A DNA stretch of 64,000 nucleotides from Solirubrobacter deserti (GCF_003344625.1 NZ_QPKJ02000004.1:806001-870000); one strand, 5' to 3'; numbered from the stretch's first letter, positions 53,862 to 62,933 are shown. Program-made: numbers and translations. The notes: a model not told the origin generated them from the sequence alone.

Positions 53862-55184
53862 ATGATCGCCCTGCTGCTGCTGGCGGTCTTCGTCCTCATC
53901 CTGCTGAACGCGTTCTTCGTGGCCGCCGAGTTCGCCTTGGTGCGCTCGCGCAAGGCCCACCTGCAGACCGACGCGGACGAGGGCAAGCGCGGTGCCGCGA
54001 CCGCGGTGAACATGATGGACGACCTCTCGCGCTACCTCAGCGCGGCGCAGGTCGGCATCACGCTGACGTCGCTCGGGCTCGGCTTCCTGGGCGAGCCGGC
54101 GATCGGCCAGCTGATCGAGGACATCGTGGGCGAGGAGGTCCCACACTGGCTCTCGACGGTGATCTCGGTCGGGCTCGCGTACCTGATCACGACCTCGTTC
54201 CACATCACGCTCGGCGAGCAGGTCCCGAAGATCTACGCGATCCAGAAGGCCGAGGTCGTCGCCCGCTGGTGCGCGCGGCCGCTGCTGATCTTCACCCGGG
54301 TCTTCTCGCCCTTCATCAGCGCGCTGAACGCGACCTCCAACGGCATCCTGCGCCTCGTCGGCGTCAAGACGGCGGGACAGCTGGACGAGGGCGAGTCGCC
54401 GGAGGAGCTGCGGGTGCTGATCCAGGAGTCCGTGACGGGCGGCAAGCTCGATCCCGGCGAGGCGGGGATGCTCACGGGCGTCTTCCACCTGCACGAGCAG
54501 CAGGCGCGCCAGGTGATGACGCCGGCGCCGGCCGTGATCACGGTGGACACGTCCGAGGACGTCGAGACCGCGCTGCGGCGGTGCGTGTCGAGCGGGCACA
54601 CGCGGCTGGTCGTGACCGAGGACGAGAACCGCGACCGCGTCAAGGGCATCGTGCACTCCAACCAGCTCGCGCAGCTGCTGCTCACCGAGGGCCCGGAGGC
54701 GAAGGTCGAGGGACTCGTGCGCGAGATCCCGATCGTCCCGGAGACCAAGCCGCTCGACGACCTGCTGGCCGACCTGCAACGCGCGCGGTCCTCGTTGGCC
54801 GTCGTGATCGACGAGTACGGACGGACCGCGGGGATCGTCACGGTCGAGGACATCATCGAGGAGGTCGTCGGCGAGATCGACGACGAAACCGACCCTCAGG
54901 GCGGCGAAGTTCGCAGGCTCGCGAACGGCGACTGGTTCGTGCGCGGCCACGTCGCCATCACCGACCTGATCGACTACGGCCTCGAGCTGCCGGTGGACTC
55001 CGACGCCTACAACAGCGTCGGCGGCTTCGTCTTCGGCGAGCTGGGGCGGCTTCCCAAGCGGGGCGACACGGTCGTGCACAACGGCTATTCCATCCGCGTG
55101 GAGAGCGTCCGCGAGAACCGGATCGAGGCCGTTCGCATCCGCAATCGGTCCGTTCCGAAGGCCGAGCCGAACGTCCAGTCCTGA
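53862..55184 (+). CDS. CNNM/CorC-family (hemolysin-like) membrane protein
   Basis: The 440-aa protein has a DUF21 membrane domain (about 1-190; LLLLAVFVLILLNAFFVAAE at the start). A CBS-domain pair follows at about 210-335 (VMTPAPAVITVDTSEDV; VVIDEYGRTAGIVTVEDII), then a C-terminal CorC/HlyC domain (about 345-430). The family exports Mg2+ or Co2+, or sustains ion balance, as known for CorC and CNNM proteins. It starts at an ATG with CGGAGGG upstream. The structured-RNA region follows its stop. Confidence 0.92.
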   Translation: MIALLLLAVFVLILLNAFFVAAEFALVRSRKAHLQTDADEGKRGAATAVNMMDDLSRYLSAAQVGITLTSLGLGFLGEPAIGQLIEDIVGEEVPHWLSTVISVGLAYLITTSFHITLGEQVPKIYAIQKAEVVARWCARPLLIFTRVFSPFISALNATSNGILRLVGVKTAGQLDEGESPEELRVLIQESVTGGKLDPGEAGMLTGVFHLHEQQARQVMTPAPAVITVDTSEDVETALRRCVSSGHTRLVVTEDENRDRVKGIVHSNQLAQLLLTEGPEAKVEGLVREIPIVPETKPLDDLLADLQRARSSLAVVIDEYGRTAGIVTVEDIIEEVVGEIDDETDPQGGEVRRLANGDWFVRGHVAITDLIDYGLELPVDSDAYNSVGGFVFGELGRLPKRGDTVVHNGYSIRVESVRENRIEAVRIRNRSVPKAEPNVQS

Positions 55185-55203
55185 AATGAAACTGCGTGAC
55201 GAA

Positions 55204-55232
55204 TTGCACTTTCGCGCTTAACGCGCTACCTT
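55204..55232 (+). promoter_or_regulatory. Sigma-70-type promoter ahead of the structured-RNA region
   Basis: TTGCAC (55204-55209) and TACCTT (55227-55232) are separated by exactly 17 bp, close to the housekeeping consensus. The predicted transcription start would be near 55239, with no open reading frame of note downstream. It would drive the RNA candidate at 55314-55469. Confidence 0.6.
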
Positions 55233-55313
55233 GCCGCCAGCCAACTTGCCGCTCCGGCGGTTGAGGAGGAGAGAGAGGGAGATCCTGGGGAGGATCGACC
55301 GAGTAAGCACGCA

Positions 55314-55469
55314 GCGCCCGGGCTCAGGGGAGCGAGACCCGGGCGCGACGTGTTTAAGGGCCCTGCACCTCTTGGAGGGTCGGATGATCGGGGTGGGGCG
55401 GAGGGATGTCCCGACTTCGAACTCACCCCTTAAACACCTCCGGCCGCCTCAGGGGAGCGAGGCGGCCGG
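55314..55469 (+). ncRNA. Candidate structured RNA with two covarying hairpins of identical loop
   Basis: Three nested inverted repeats occupy a gene-free gap. Hairpin A (55314-55346) has arms GCGCCCGGG/CCCGGGCGC. A long-range stem pairs GTGTTTAAGGG (55350-55360) with CCCTTAAACAC (55427-55437). Hairpin B (55440-55469) has arms CCGGCCGCCT/AGGCGGCCGG. A and B carry the same loop, CAGGGGAGCG, on different stem sequences. Same loop on changed but still paired stems argues for a conserved RNA shape. The promoter at 55204 points into it. A purine-rich GGAG-laden leader precedes it (55260-55295). It could be an independent small RNA or a 3' extension of the CNNM transcript. Confidence 0.6.
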
Positions 55470-55566
55470 GAAGTGGTTCTGGAGGAGGGGTGCGATGAGA
55501 AGATCGTCGCGAAGCTGATGCTCCCAACGCGATCTCAATCCTAGCTAAACATTCCCCCGATGTAAA

Positions 55567-56358
55567 TCAATACGTGTGGAATCCGTGACCCGCTTTGCGT
55601 CCGAGCCGACCCTCGGCGATCAGGCGGTCCACGGTGGCGGGGATCTCGACGTCGATGGTGCGGCCGATCGCGGCGCTGACGTCGAGGCCGACGAGGTCCA
55701 GCAGGGCGAGCGGGCCCATCGGGTGGCCGGCGCCGAGCCGCATGCAGGTGTCGATCGCCTCCGCTTGCAGGCCGGTGCGCTCCATCAGGCGGACGGCCTC
55801 GAACAGCAGTGGGAACAGCAGGCGGTTGACCACGAAGCCGGGCGTGTCCGGAACCTCGACCGCCGTCTTGCCCAACGCCTCGCACAGCGCGCGGGCGCGC
55901 CGGCGGGTGGCGTCGCTCGCCTCCTCGGGGAACGCGAGCTCGACCAGGTCCATCCTGGGCACGGGATTGAACACGTGCAGGCCGACGAAGCGCTCCGGGT
56001 GCCCGCTTGCGCGCGCGAGGTCGCTCACGGGGAGGCTCGAGGTCGTGGTGGCCAGGACCGCTTCGGCCGGCACGTGGCCGTTGAGGTCCCGCCAGAACGC
56101 GGCCTTGGTCTCGGGGTCCTCGACGATCGCCTCCACGACGAACGTCGCGTCGCGCAGGACGTCCGGGTCGCGGCTCACGCGCACGTTGCCGTTCACGCTC
56201 AAGCCGAGCTTGTCGCACAGCGCTCCGACCTTGGCGCTCGCCTCGTCGCAGGACGCCTCGGAGCGCGCGAGCACGGTTACCTCGCCCCGCGTGGCGGCGA
56301 CGGCCGCCAGGCCGCATGCGATGGCTCCGGTTCCCGCGATGGCCAGGCGCTCCGACAT
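55567..56358 (-). CDS. 3-hydroxyacyl-CoA (3-hydroxybutyryl-CoA) dehydrogenase
   Basis: The 263-aa protein starts at the ATG at 56358 with AAGGGAGTGCC upstream. It has a Rossmann start (IAGTGAIACGLAAVAA), then FVGLHVFNPVPRMDLVELA, the catalytic His block. VPDTPGFVVNRLLFPLLFEAV and LGAGHPMGPLALLDLVGLD follow. It oxidises (S)-3-hydroxyacyl-CoA with NAD+ in fatty-acid or PHB metabolism. Only the single-domain bacterial form is present, without a crotonase. The frame extends 50 codons upstream but is not protein-like. Confidence 0.9.
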   Translation of the reverse strand: MSERLAIAGTGAIACGLAAVAATRGEVTVLARSEASCDEASAKVGALCDKLGLSVNGNVRVSRDPDVLRDATFVVEAIVEDPETKAAFWRDLNGHVPAEAVLATTTSSLPVSDLARASGHPERFVGLHVFNPVPRMDLVELAFPEEASDATRRRARALCEALGKTAVEVPDTPGFVVNRLLFPLLFEAVRLMERTGLQAEAIDTCMRLGAGHPMGPLALLDLVGLDVSAAIGRTIDVEIPATVDRLIAEGRLGRKAGHGFHTY

Positions 56359-56482
56359 GGCACTCCCTTGGAAGGTCGCTCCGCCAGTAAGTGCGAAACG
56401 TAACTTCCGTCTCGGTCCCGTCGTGTGACAGACCGCACGCACTTGCCGGACGGGGCGGTACGGCGTAGGGTCAGGCGCACAG

Positions 56483-57175
56483 ATGGAGCCCTTGACGCTC
56501 GGAAGCAAGACACCTGAAGAGCGAGAGCAGCGTCAGGCTGCGGTGGAACGCGGGGTGCCGTTCCTGGTCTTCCGCGATGGTGACGGCCGGCAGCGGATCT
56601 TCAACCTTGAGGCCTCCTCGGACTCGATCACGGTCGGGCGCCGCTACGAGGCCGACATCTCGCTGCCGTGGGACCCGGAGGCGTCGCGTCTGCACGCCGA
56701 GCTCGCGTATCGCGCGGGCGAGTGGACGATCGTCGACGACGGCTGGTCCCAGAACGGCACGTGGGTCAACGGCCTGCGGCTCGCGGGCCGGCGCCGGCTC
56801 GCCGACGGCGACCTGGTGAAGATCGGGCGCACGATCATGGGCTTCCACCAGCCCGGCATCGGCGGCCCCGGTCCGACGATGGTCGAGGCCGAGCTGTCCT
56901 CCACGCCGCGCTTCTCCGAGCAGCAGCAGCGCATCCTGCGCGCGCTCTGCCGGCCGCTGTTCGCCGACGGCGACGGCTTCAACCCCAACTCGGACCTCGA
57001 AGTGGCCGAGCAGACCGGGATCGAGGTCGAGGTCGTCACCCAGGAGCTCGACCTGCTGGCGCGCCTGTTCGGGCTCGAGGACATGCCCCGCCTGGAGCGC
57101 CGGGCCGAGGTCGCGCTGCTGGCCGTCCGCTCCGGCCTGGTGGGCGCTGACGAGGGCGGCGGCACACAGGCGTAA
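56483..57175 (+). CDS. FHA-domain protein
   Basis: The 230-aa protein has a forkhead-associated domain at about residues 45-125: ITVGRRYEADISL, SRLHAEL and QNGTWVNGLRL carry the Gly-Arg, Ser-Arg-x-His and Asn-Gly residues that bind phosphothreonine. The C-terminal 90 residues form an unassigned helical region (FSEQQQRILRALCRPLFADG) that looks like a winged helix. It probably reads the output of Ser/Thr kinases, which are plentiful in actinobacteria. No kinase lies nearby. Confidence 0.88.
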   Translation: MEPLTLGSKTPEEREQRQAAVERGVPFLVFRDGDGRQRIFNLEASSDSITVGRRYEADISLPWDPEASRLHAELAYRAGEWTIVDDGWSQNGTWVNGLRLAGRRRLADGDLVKIGRTIMGFHQPGIGGPGPTMVEAELSSTPRFSEQQQRILRALCRPLFADGDGFNPNSDLEVAEQTGIEVEVVTQELDLLARLFGLEDMPRLERRAEVALLAVRSGLVGADEGGGTQA

Positions 57176-57184
57176 CCTGCTCGC

Positions 57185-58138
57185 GTGATGCGGGCATTCG
57201 TTGCGGAGAAGACGGAAGACGGAGTCACGCGCGGCCTGCGCGAGGACTTCGAGCTCGACGGCGAAGGCGACGTGGTCGTCGACGTCGAGTACTCGAGCGT
57301 GAACTACAAGGACGGGCTGGCGACGATCGCCAAGGGCCAGGTGGCGCGCATCTCGCCGCTGGTGCCGGGGATCGATCTCGCGGGCGTGACCGCGGACGGC
57401 CGGGCGGTGCTCGCGCACGGCTACGACCTCGGCGTCTCCCACCACGGCGGGTACGCCGAGCAGGCGCGGGTGCCGTCGCAGTGGCTCGTGCCGCTGCCAG
57501 AAGGTCTGAGCGCGCGCCAGGCGATGGCGCTGGGCACGGCCGGCTACACCGCCGCACGCTGCGTGATCGCGCTCGAGGCTGCGGGCCTGAAGCCGGGGGA
57601 CGGCCCCGTGCTCGTGACGGGTGCGAGCGGCGGCGTCGGCTCCACGGCGGTCGACATCCTCGCCGCGCGCGGCTACGAGGTCGTGGCGTCCTCGGGCAAG
57701 GACCCGGACTGGCTGCGGTCCCTGGGCGCCGCGGAGGTGATCTCGCGCGAGGAGGCCGCCGGCGACGCGTCACGGCCGATGGAGAAGTCGCGCTGGGCGG
57801 GCGCGGTGGACTGCGTCGGGGGCGCGACCCTGGCGGGCGTCGTGCGCTCGCTCCAGTACGGCGCGGCCGTGACCGCGTGCGGCAACACGGGCGGCATCAA
57901 GCTTGACACGACCGTGCTGCCGTTCATCCTGCGCGGCGTCTCGCTGCTCGGCGTCGACTCCGTGCAGACCCCGATCGAGGCGCGCCGGGAGACGTGGGCG
58001 CGGCTGGCCACGGACCTGCGCCCGCCGCACCTGGACGACACGATCACCCGCGAGATCGCCTTGGACGAGCTCGAGACGGCCCTCGACGCCGTCCTGAAGG
58101 GCGAGCTCCAGGGCCGGACGATCGTGAAGGTCGGCTAG
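57185..58138 (+). CDS. YhdH/AcuI-type zinc-free quinone oxidoreductase (acrylyl-CoA reductase family)
   Basis: The 317-aa medium-chain reductase reads YSSVNYKDGLAT near residue 38, VPGIDLAGVT near 60, LVTGASGGVGSTAVDILA near 140 (NADPH site) and ACGNTGGIKLDTTVLPF near 240. These blocks mark the AcuI/YhdH branch. E. coli and Rhodobacter members reduce acryloyl-CoA. It lacks the zinc ligands of alcohol dehydrogenases. The start is a GTG at 57185 or ATG at 57188. Its stop overlaps xseB by 4 bp in convergent orientation. Confidence 0.9.
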   Translation: MMRAFVAEKTEDGVTRGLREDFELDGEGDVVVDVEYSSVNYKDGLATIAKGQVARISPLVPGIDLAGVTADGRAVLAHGYDLGVSHHGGYAEQARVPSQWLVPLPEGLSARQAMALGTAGYTAARCVIALEAAGLKPGDGPVLVTGASGGVGSTAVDILAARGYEVVASSGKDPDWLRSLGAAEVISREEAAGDASRPMEKSRWAGAVDCVGGATLAGVVRSLQYGAAVTACGNTGGIKLDTTVLPFILRGVSLLGVDSVQTPIEARRETWARLATDLRPPHLDDTITREIALDELETALDAVLKGELQGRTIVKVG

Positions 58139-58356
58139 GCGGCTTCCAGGCGGGCGACGAGCTCGTCGAGGCGCAGCTCCTCGAGGCCCTGGCCTACGGC
58201 GTCGAGCTCGGCGGCGCAGAACTCGACGAGCCCGCGCCCTTCGCGGCACAGATCCAGCGTCTCGCGCAGCCCCGCCTCGCCCGAGTCCAAGCGGGCGATG
58301 ATCGCCTCCAGGCGGGTGCTCGCGGTCTCGTAGGTCAGCGTGTCCTCGGCGGCCAT
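58135..58356 (-). CDS. xseB: Exodeoxyribonuclease VII small subunit
   Basis: The 73-aa protein has the XseB pattern: LTYETASTRLEAIIARLDSG, then GLRETLDLCREGRGLVEFC and a helical C-terminus. It forms with XseA a nuclease that degrades single-stranded DNA in repair. Its usual partner gene lies 1.2 kb away at 59562, with an HD-GYP gene in between on the other strand. The start is an ATG at 58356. Confidence 0.9.
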   Translation of the reverse strand: MAAEDTLTYETASTRLEAIIARLDSGEAGLRETLDLCREGRGLVEFCAAELDAVGQGLEELRLDELVARLEAA

Positions 58357-58464
58357 GACCAGCCAGGCTACCGGCGCGACCGGCGGGCGTTGTCGACCGT
58401 GCTCGCTGTTCGTGGGAGGAGTTGTGCGATCAAGACCGGACTTGATCGGTCGATCAACCGGGTC

Positions 58465-59565
58465 GTGCGGTTGATCCCCTCACGCAAGATCCGCGACGGT
58501 GTCGAGCTCGCCCGCGACGTCATCGCCGGGCCGCCCGGCACCGCGCCCCTGCTGCGGGCGGGGGTGACGCTGTCCTCGCGCTACGCCGACCTGCTGCCCA
58601 AGGCCGGCGTCGGGAGCGTGTGGATCGAGGACGAGCTGGGCGCCGACATCGACATCGCCGAGCCGCTGACGCCCGAGACGCGCGCGAAGGTCCACAAGGC
58701 CACCGCGGGTGCGTTGAGCGCCGCCAACACGGCCTTGCGGTCCGGCTCGGGGATGCCGCGAGAGGTCGTCGAGTCGCTCGGCGAGGTCGCCGACTCGATG
58801 GTCAACGACCTGCTGGACTGCCCCGAGGCCGCGCTCGCGCTGGACGACCTGAACGCCTTCGACGACTACACGCACAAGCACAGCGTCCAGGTCACGCTGC
58901 TCGGGCTGCTGATCGCGCGCCGCGCGTGGCAGACCGACGGCTGGACCGACTTCCGCGGCCGCCGCCGCTACGACCGGCTCGAGGAACGCCTGCGCAAGCT
59001 GGGCGTCGGCCTGCTGGTGCACGACGTCGGCAAGCTCGCCGTCCCGCCCGAGATCCTCAACAAGCCCGGCCGGTTGACCGACGCCGAGATGGACATCATG
59101 AGGACGCACACGGCGACCGGCGTCGAGCTGCTGCGCCCGGCCGACCTGTCGCCGCTGTCGTTGAGCGTCGTCCGCGACCACCACGAGCGCATCGACGGCT
59201 CCGGCTACCCGGACGGCATCTTCGGCGCGCAGGTCCAGGAGTTCCCGCGCATCGCGGCCATCGCCGACGTCTACGACGCCGTCACCAGCGAGCGCGTCTA
59301 CAAGCCCGCCGCGCCCCCGCACGTCGGCGTGCGGGTGATCCGCGAGGGTTCGGGGACGCAGTTCTGCCCGAGCGTCGTCGCCCACTTCCGCGCCGTCGTC
59401 ATGCCGTACCCGGTCGGTCACGAGATCGTCCTGCCCGACGGCCGCGCCGGTGTCGTCTCCCACGTCTCCCTCGAGGACCCGGACTCCCCGACGGTCCGCG
59501 TCGTCGGCTCGACCGGCGTCGAAGAGCTCGTCGTCGACATGACGGCCGAGCCGGCCGCCGCCTAG
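58465..59565 (+). CDS. HD-GYP domain protein (probable c-di-GMP phosphodiesterase)
   Basis: The 366-aa form from a GTG at 58465 begins VRLIPSRKIRDGVELARDVI, matching the usual start of this family; a GTG at 58399 is possible too. The HD-GYP core has YTHKHSVQVTLL, LLVHDVGKLAVPPEI, MRTHTATGVELL, RDHHERIDGSGYPDGI and IAAIADVYDAVTSERVY. All metal and GYP residues are present, so it probably hydrolyses cyclic-di-GMP. It counterbalances the GGDEF/EAL protein at 41984 in cell signalling. It lies between xseB and xseA on the opposite strand, and its stop overlaps that of xseA. Confidence 0.9.
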   Translation: MRLIPSRKIRDGVELARDVIAGPPGTAPLLRAGVTLSSRYADLLPKAGVGSVWIEDELGADIDIAEPLTPETRAKVHKATAGALSAANTALRSGSGMPREVVESLGEVADSMVNDLLDCPEAALALDDLNAFDDYTHKHSVQVTLLGLLIARRAWQTDGWTDFRGRRRYDRLEERLRKLGVGLLVHDVGKLAVPPEILNKPGRLTDAEMDIMRTHTATGVELLRPADLSPLSLSVVRDHHERIDGSGYPDGIFGAQVQEFPRIAAIADVYDAVTSERVYKPAAPPHVGVRVIREGSGTQFCPSVVAHFRAVVMPYPVGHEIVLPDGRAGVVSHVSLEDPDSPTVRVVGSTGVEELVVDMTAEPAAA

Positions 59566-61160
59566 AACAACCGCGCCTCGTCCTGTGCGGCGCGTCCAGC
59601 CGCGGTGGCGGGCCCGGTCCCGCGCCGCGCCGTGACCGCGCGGGGCGGCGCGTCGGCGCCGGCCGCCGGGCGGTTGCTGCCGGCTGCCGTGCCGTCGTCG
59701 CTTGCCGGCTCGTCCCGGGCCCACGCCGCGCCTTCGCCGCCCGCTTGCGCGAGTTCGCCGGTCCTTGCCGCGCCGTCGCCGGCCGGCGCCGCCGGCTCGT
59801 CACCCGCCGGCGCGTCGCTCTCCGGGCGGGCCTGGACGCGGCCGTCGTGGAGGCGGATCGTCAGCGCGGCCTGCTCGCGGGCGGCGGCGGCGCTGGTGAT
59901 CGGCTCTCCGGACTCGTCCTCGAGCAGGGCGTAGCCGCGTTCGAGCGTGCGCTGCGGGTCGTGGGCGGCGAGCGTCGCGAGGATGCGGTCCAGGTCGCGG
60001 CGGCGGCGTTCGAGCGCGGCGGCCGAGGTGCGGTCGAGCGTCGCGGCGTCCGCGCGGGCGCGGCGGCCGGCGCGCTCGACGCCGAACGCAGCCGCGGAGG
60101 CCTTGCGCGACAGAGCGGCGCCGCGGGCCGCGTTGGTGCGCTCGCCGGTCGCGATCGCGCGGCGGGTCGCGGCCCGCAGCTCGCGCAGCTGCTGATGCAG
60201 GCGGGTGCGGTGGCGCGCGACGTGGTGGCCCGGTGCGCGCGAGAGGCGCGACAGCGCGCGGGCGCGCTCGATCACCGCGCGGCGGCCCTGGCGGTGCAGG
60301 CGCGCGGCGGTCTGGCCGAGCGCGGCGCGGGCGGCGGTGCAGTCGATCGGCACGGCGGTCTCGGCGGCGTGCGTCGGCGTCGAGCAGGCGACCGCCGCGA
60401 CGTCGTCGAGCAGCGTCCGGTCCGTGTGGTGGCCGACGCTCGAGATCACCGGCACGCGCAGCAGCGCGACCGTCCGGCACAGGGTCTCGTCGCAGAACGC
60501 GAACAGATCCGCGAGCGACCCGCCGCCGCGCGCGACGACGATCACCTCGACCTCCTCGCACGCCGCCAGGTCCTGCAGCTTGCGCGTGATCGCGGGCGCG
60601 GCGTGCCGGTCCTGCACGGGGGCGAACCCCCACACGACCCGGCCCGCCCAGCCGCGGCGGCGCAGCCCGGCGAGCACGTCGTCGCGCGCCTTGCCGGACT
60701 CGCCCGTCACGACCCCGATGCACTTCGGCAGGCGCGGGCGCGCAAGGTCCTTCTGCGGCGCGAACAGCCCTTCGGCGTGCAGCCGCTTGCGCAGCTGGTC
60801 GAGCTGCGCGAGCAGGTCCCCCTCGCCCGCGACGCGCAACCGGGTCACCTGGAACGAGAACTGCGGCGAAGCGGTCCGCGAGCCCGGGTAGTAGTCGCAC
60901 CCGCCCGCCACCACGACCTGCGCCCCGTCCGTCAGCGGCCCGACCTTGAGCTGGTCGAAGTCCTCGCGCCACATCGAGCACGGCAGCGCGCCGCTCGCGT
61001 CCCGCAGCTCGAACCACACCTTGGCCCGGCCCGCCTTGAACCCGAACACCTCACCGAACACCTGCACGCGCGTGAAGCCGCGCAGACGGTCCTTGAGCGC
61101 CGCGGCGTACTGGCCGACGGGGAACGGGCCGGTGAGGGTCGAGCCGGGGATGCCGTCCAT
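59562..61160 (-). CDS. xseA: Exodeoxyribonuclease VII large subunit with a long Ala/Glu/Pro-rich tail
   Basis: The 532-aa protein starts at the ATG at 61160 (MDGIPGSTLTGPFPVG). It has an OB-fold N-domain (RVQVFGEVFGFKAGRAKVWF) and the XseA catalytic core: LPKCIGVVTGESGKARDDVL, VIVVARGGGSLADLFAFCDE and PVISSVGHHTDRTLLDDVA. A coiled, Arg-rich region follows, then ERGYALLEDESG. The last 90 residues are Ala/Gly/Glu/Pro-rich and disordered, which E. coli XseA lacks. The start could be slightly upstream, since the frame is open and the ribosome-binding site is weak. Confidence 0.92.
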   Translation of the reverse strand: MDGIPGSTLTGPFPVGQYAAALKDRLRGFTRVQVFGEVFGFKAGRAKVWFELRDASGALPCSMWREDFDQLKVGPLTDGAQVVVAGGCDYYPGSRTASPQFSFQVTRLRVAGEGDLLAQLDQLRKRLHAEGLFAPQKDLARPRLPKCIGVVTGESGKARDDVLAGLRRRGWAGRVVWGFAPVQDRHAAPAITRKLQDLAACEEVEVIVVARGGGSLADLFAFCDETLCRTVALLRVPVISSVGHHTDRTLLDDVAAVACSTPTHAAETAVPIDCTAARAALGQTAARLHRQGRRAVIERARALSRLSRAPGHHVARHRTRLHQQLRELRAATRRAIATGERTNAARGAALSRKASAAAFGVERAGRRARADAATLDRTSAAALERRRRDLDRILATLAAHDPQRTLERGYALLEDESGEPITSAAAAREQAALTIRLHDGRVQARPESDAPAGDEPAAPAGDGAARTGELAQAGGEGAAWARDEPASDDGTAAGSNRPAAGADAPPRAVTARRGTGPATAAGRAAQDEARLF

Positions 61161-61195
61161 CTGAGGCTTGACGCTAGACGCAGTGGTGGACGGGT

Positions 61196-61414
61196 TCAGC
61201 CGCGCGGGCGGCGGCCCGTCAGCGACGACCGCGCCGACATCCGCGGCCGGGGCGCGAACATCCGCCGCGGCGCGCGCGACGAGACGTGCGGCGGCCCGGC
61301 ATGGTCCGAGGCCGCCAGCACCTGCAGGAAGATCACGGTGAGCAGCACGTCCCGAGCGGCTTCCGCGTGGCGACCGGAGGTCGCGCGGAGCGCCAGGACG
61401 AGCAGCTCGGTCAA
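61196..61414 (-). CDS. Possible small protein, 72 aa
   Basis: An ATG at 61414 overlaps the stop of the upstream 103-aa gene (ATGA). The first half reads MTELLVLALRATSGRHAEAA and LLTVIFLQVLAASD, a helical, partly hydrophobic segment. The second half is Arg/Pro-rich and less convincing. Translational coupling supports it, composition does not. It sits between the 103-aa gene and xseA. Confidence 0.35.
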   Translation of the reverse strand: MTELLVLALRATSGRHAEAARDVLLTVIFLQVLAASDHAGPPHVSSRAPRRMFAPRPRMSARSSLTGRRPRG

Positions 61415-61722
61415 CCCTTCGTCGCTCCGGGCAGGTAGCGAGGCTGCTCGTGGTCGCTGACCGAGGCCAGCGGGCCGATGCCGTCCTCATTGGGCGTGCC
61501 GCGGACCTCGCCCGTGAAGCCGAGGCGCTCGAGCTTGCCGATCTCGGCCTCGGCGTACACGCGGACCGGGTGGTCGGTCGGCAGACCCGCGACGAGCTTG
61601 CGGATGCGGTTGCGGATCTGGTACGAGAAGTGCGGCGTGGCGGACGCGACGAGCTGACGGATGTCGTCGACGGTGACCTCGCGGTCGCGCCGGAGGCGTT
61701 CGGGCTGCTCGGCTTCGGCCAT
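61411..61722 (-). CDS. Conserved hypothetical protein, 103 aa
   Basis: The ATG at 61722 starts a charged protein with EVTVDDIRQLVASATPHFSYQI then RNRIRKLVAGLPTDHPVRVY and a C-terminal GFTGEVRGTPNEDG. It has no membrane span or metal motif. The composition is fully protein-like. It sits 8 bp after the stop of the cell-wall-binding lipoprotein gene on the same strand, so the two may be cotranscribed. The function is unknown. Confidence 0.65.
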   Translation of the reverse strand: MAEAEQPERLRRDREVTVDDIRQLVASATPHFSYQIRNRIRKLVAGLPTDHPVRVYAEAEIGKLERLGFTGEVRGTPNEDGIGPLASVSDHEQPRYLPGATKG

Positions 61723-61730
61723 GGTGCTGT

Positions 61731-62933
61731 CTACTCGGCTCCGGATTCGACGGGCTGGATCTCAAGCAGGGTATCTATGCGAGCCTGGACGGCCGCCGCC
61801 AGCGCGCTCTCGTCACCGATGATCCAGCCGTGGTTGTAGACGCCGCGCACGGCGGGGGTCGCCTCGTCGTAGCCGGGCTGGATGTCGAGCAGGTAGTCCT
61901 GCAGCGCCGGAGGAAGCGTGCCCGCGTCCTCGCCGAGCAACAGCAGCGGCCCGTACTTGCCGTGCGCGCTCAGCGGCGCGGCCGCGGCCGCGTCCTGAGG
62001 CCGGCGCGCGTTCGCGACCACGATCCCGTGCCCGGGGTCGACGACCGCCCAGCCGAACGCCCCGTCCTGGTAGCGGGCGAACGTGATGGCCGTGCTGACC
62101 GGGTCGGTCCCCGTCACCCGCTTGACGGTCCCGAGCTTGGCGAGCGCGTCGAACACCGGCTCGGGCACCGCGGCCTCGGGGCCGACGACGTAGATGGCGG
62201 CGCCGCGGTGCGTCTTGATCGCCGCCTCGGTCTCCGGCGGGACGCCCTGCGGCGTCACCCACAGCACCGGCGTCCCCGAGTTGGCGGCCCAGCCCGCGAC
62301 CGGCATCGCGTACTGCGGATGCTCGGAGGAGACGACCACGACCGCGTTCGACGCCGAACCCACGGCTGAGGTCTGGAGCCGGTCCACGGCCGCGGCCAGC
62401 GCGGCGGGCGAGGCGGCCGCCGGGATGTCCGTGGTCTTGTAGCCCTCGACGGGTGCCTTGGTCCCGACGCGGATGACCTGCGCGCCGCCCGCCTCCTTGG
62501 ATCCCGTCGGCTGCAGAGCGTCGAGGGCGGCCTTCGTCGCGTCCGGGATCGTGTCGCCGTCGGCGAACAGGATCGGCGCGCGGATCGGCTTGGCGGCCAG
62601 CACGGACGCGGCGATCCCGGTCTGCCACGCGCGCACCTCGGCGAGCACGACTGCGGTGGGCCGCGACTCGGGCGTCCGCGCGGGATACGTCGCCAGGGCG
62701 ACGCCCGCCGCGTCGGCGACCGCGTCCCCGCCGGCGACGCGCGTCGTGTTCTTGGTCGCGAACACCGGGAAGCCGAGCGGCGGCCCCGTCGCGGGCACCT
62801 CGCCACCGGACTGGCCCGTGACGGGCGGGGTGGACGGCGGCGTGCCCTGTGCGGGCGGGTCGTCGTTGCCGGACCCACCGCAGCCGACGGCGACGACGAG
62901 CAGCGTCAGAAGCGCGGCGAAGGCAAGGCGCAC
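61731..62933 (-). CDS. Cell-wall-binding-repeat-2-like lipoprotein
   Basis: A GTG at 62933 gives a 400-aa protein with a signal peptide and lipobox (LLTLLVVAVGC, Cys near residue 20). A Pro/Gly/Thr linker follows. The remainder has repeated ALATYPARTPESRPTAVVLA, APILFADGDTIPDATKAAL and YVVGPEAAVPEPVFDAL units. The LA...PILF...D.IP.....AL pattern matches cell-wall-binding repeat 2 domains of Gram-positive surface proteins. It is probably an exported, membrane-tethered wall protein. No hydrolase domain is attached. Confidence 0.8.
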   Translation of the reverse strand: MRLAFAALLTLLVVAVGCGGSGNDDPPAQGTPPSTPPVTGQSGGEVPATGPPLGFPVFATKNTTRVAGGDAVADAAGVALATYPARTPESRPTAVVLAEVRAWQTGIAASVLAAKPIRAPILFADGDTIPDATKAALDALQPTGSKEAGGAQVIRVGTKAPVEGYKTTDIPAAASPAALAAAVDRLQTSAVGSASNAVVVVSSEHPQYAMPVAGWAANSGTPVLWVTPQGVPPETEAAIKTHRGAAIYVVGPEAAVPEPVFDALAKLGTVKRVTGTDPVSTAITFARYQDGAFGWAVVDPGHGIVVANARRPQDAAAAAPLSAHGKYGPLLLLGEDAGTLPPALQDYLLDIQPGYDEATPAVRGVYNHGWIIGDESALAAAVQARIDTLLEIQPVESGAE

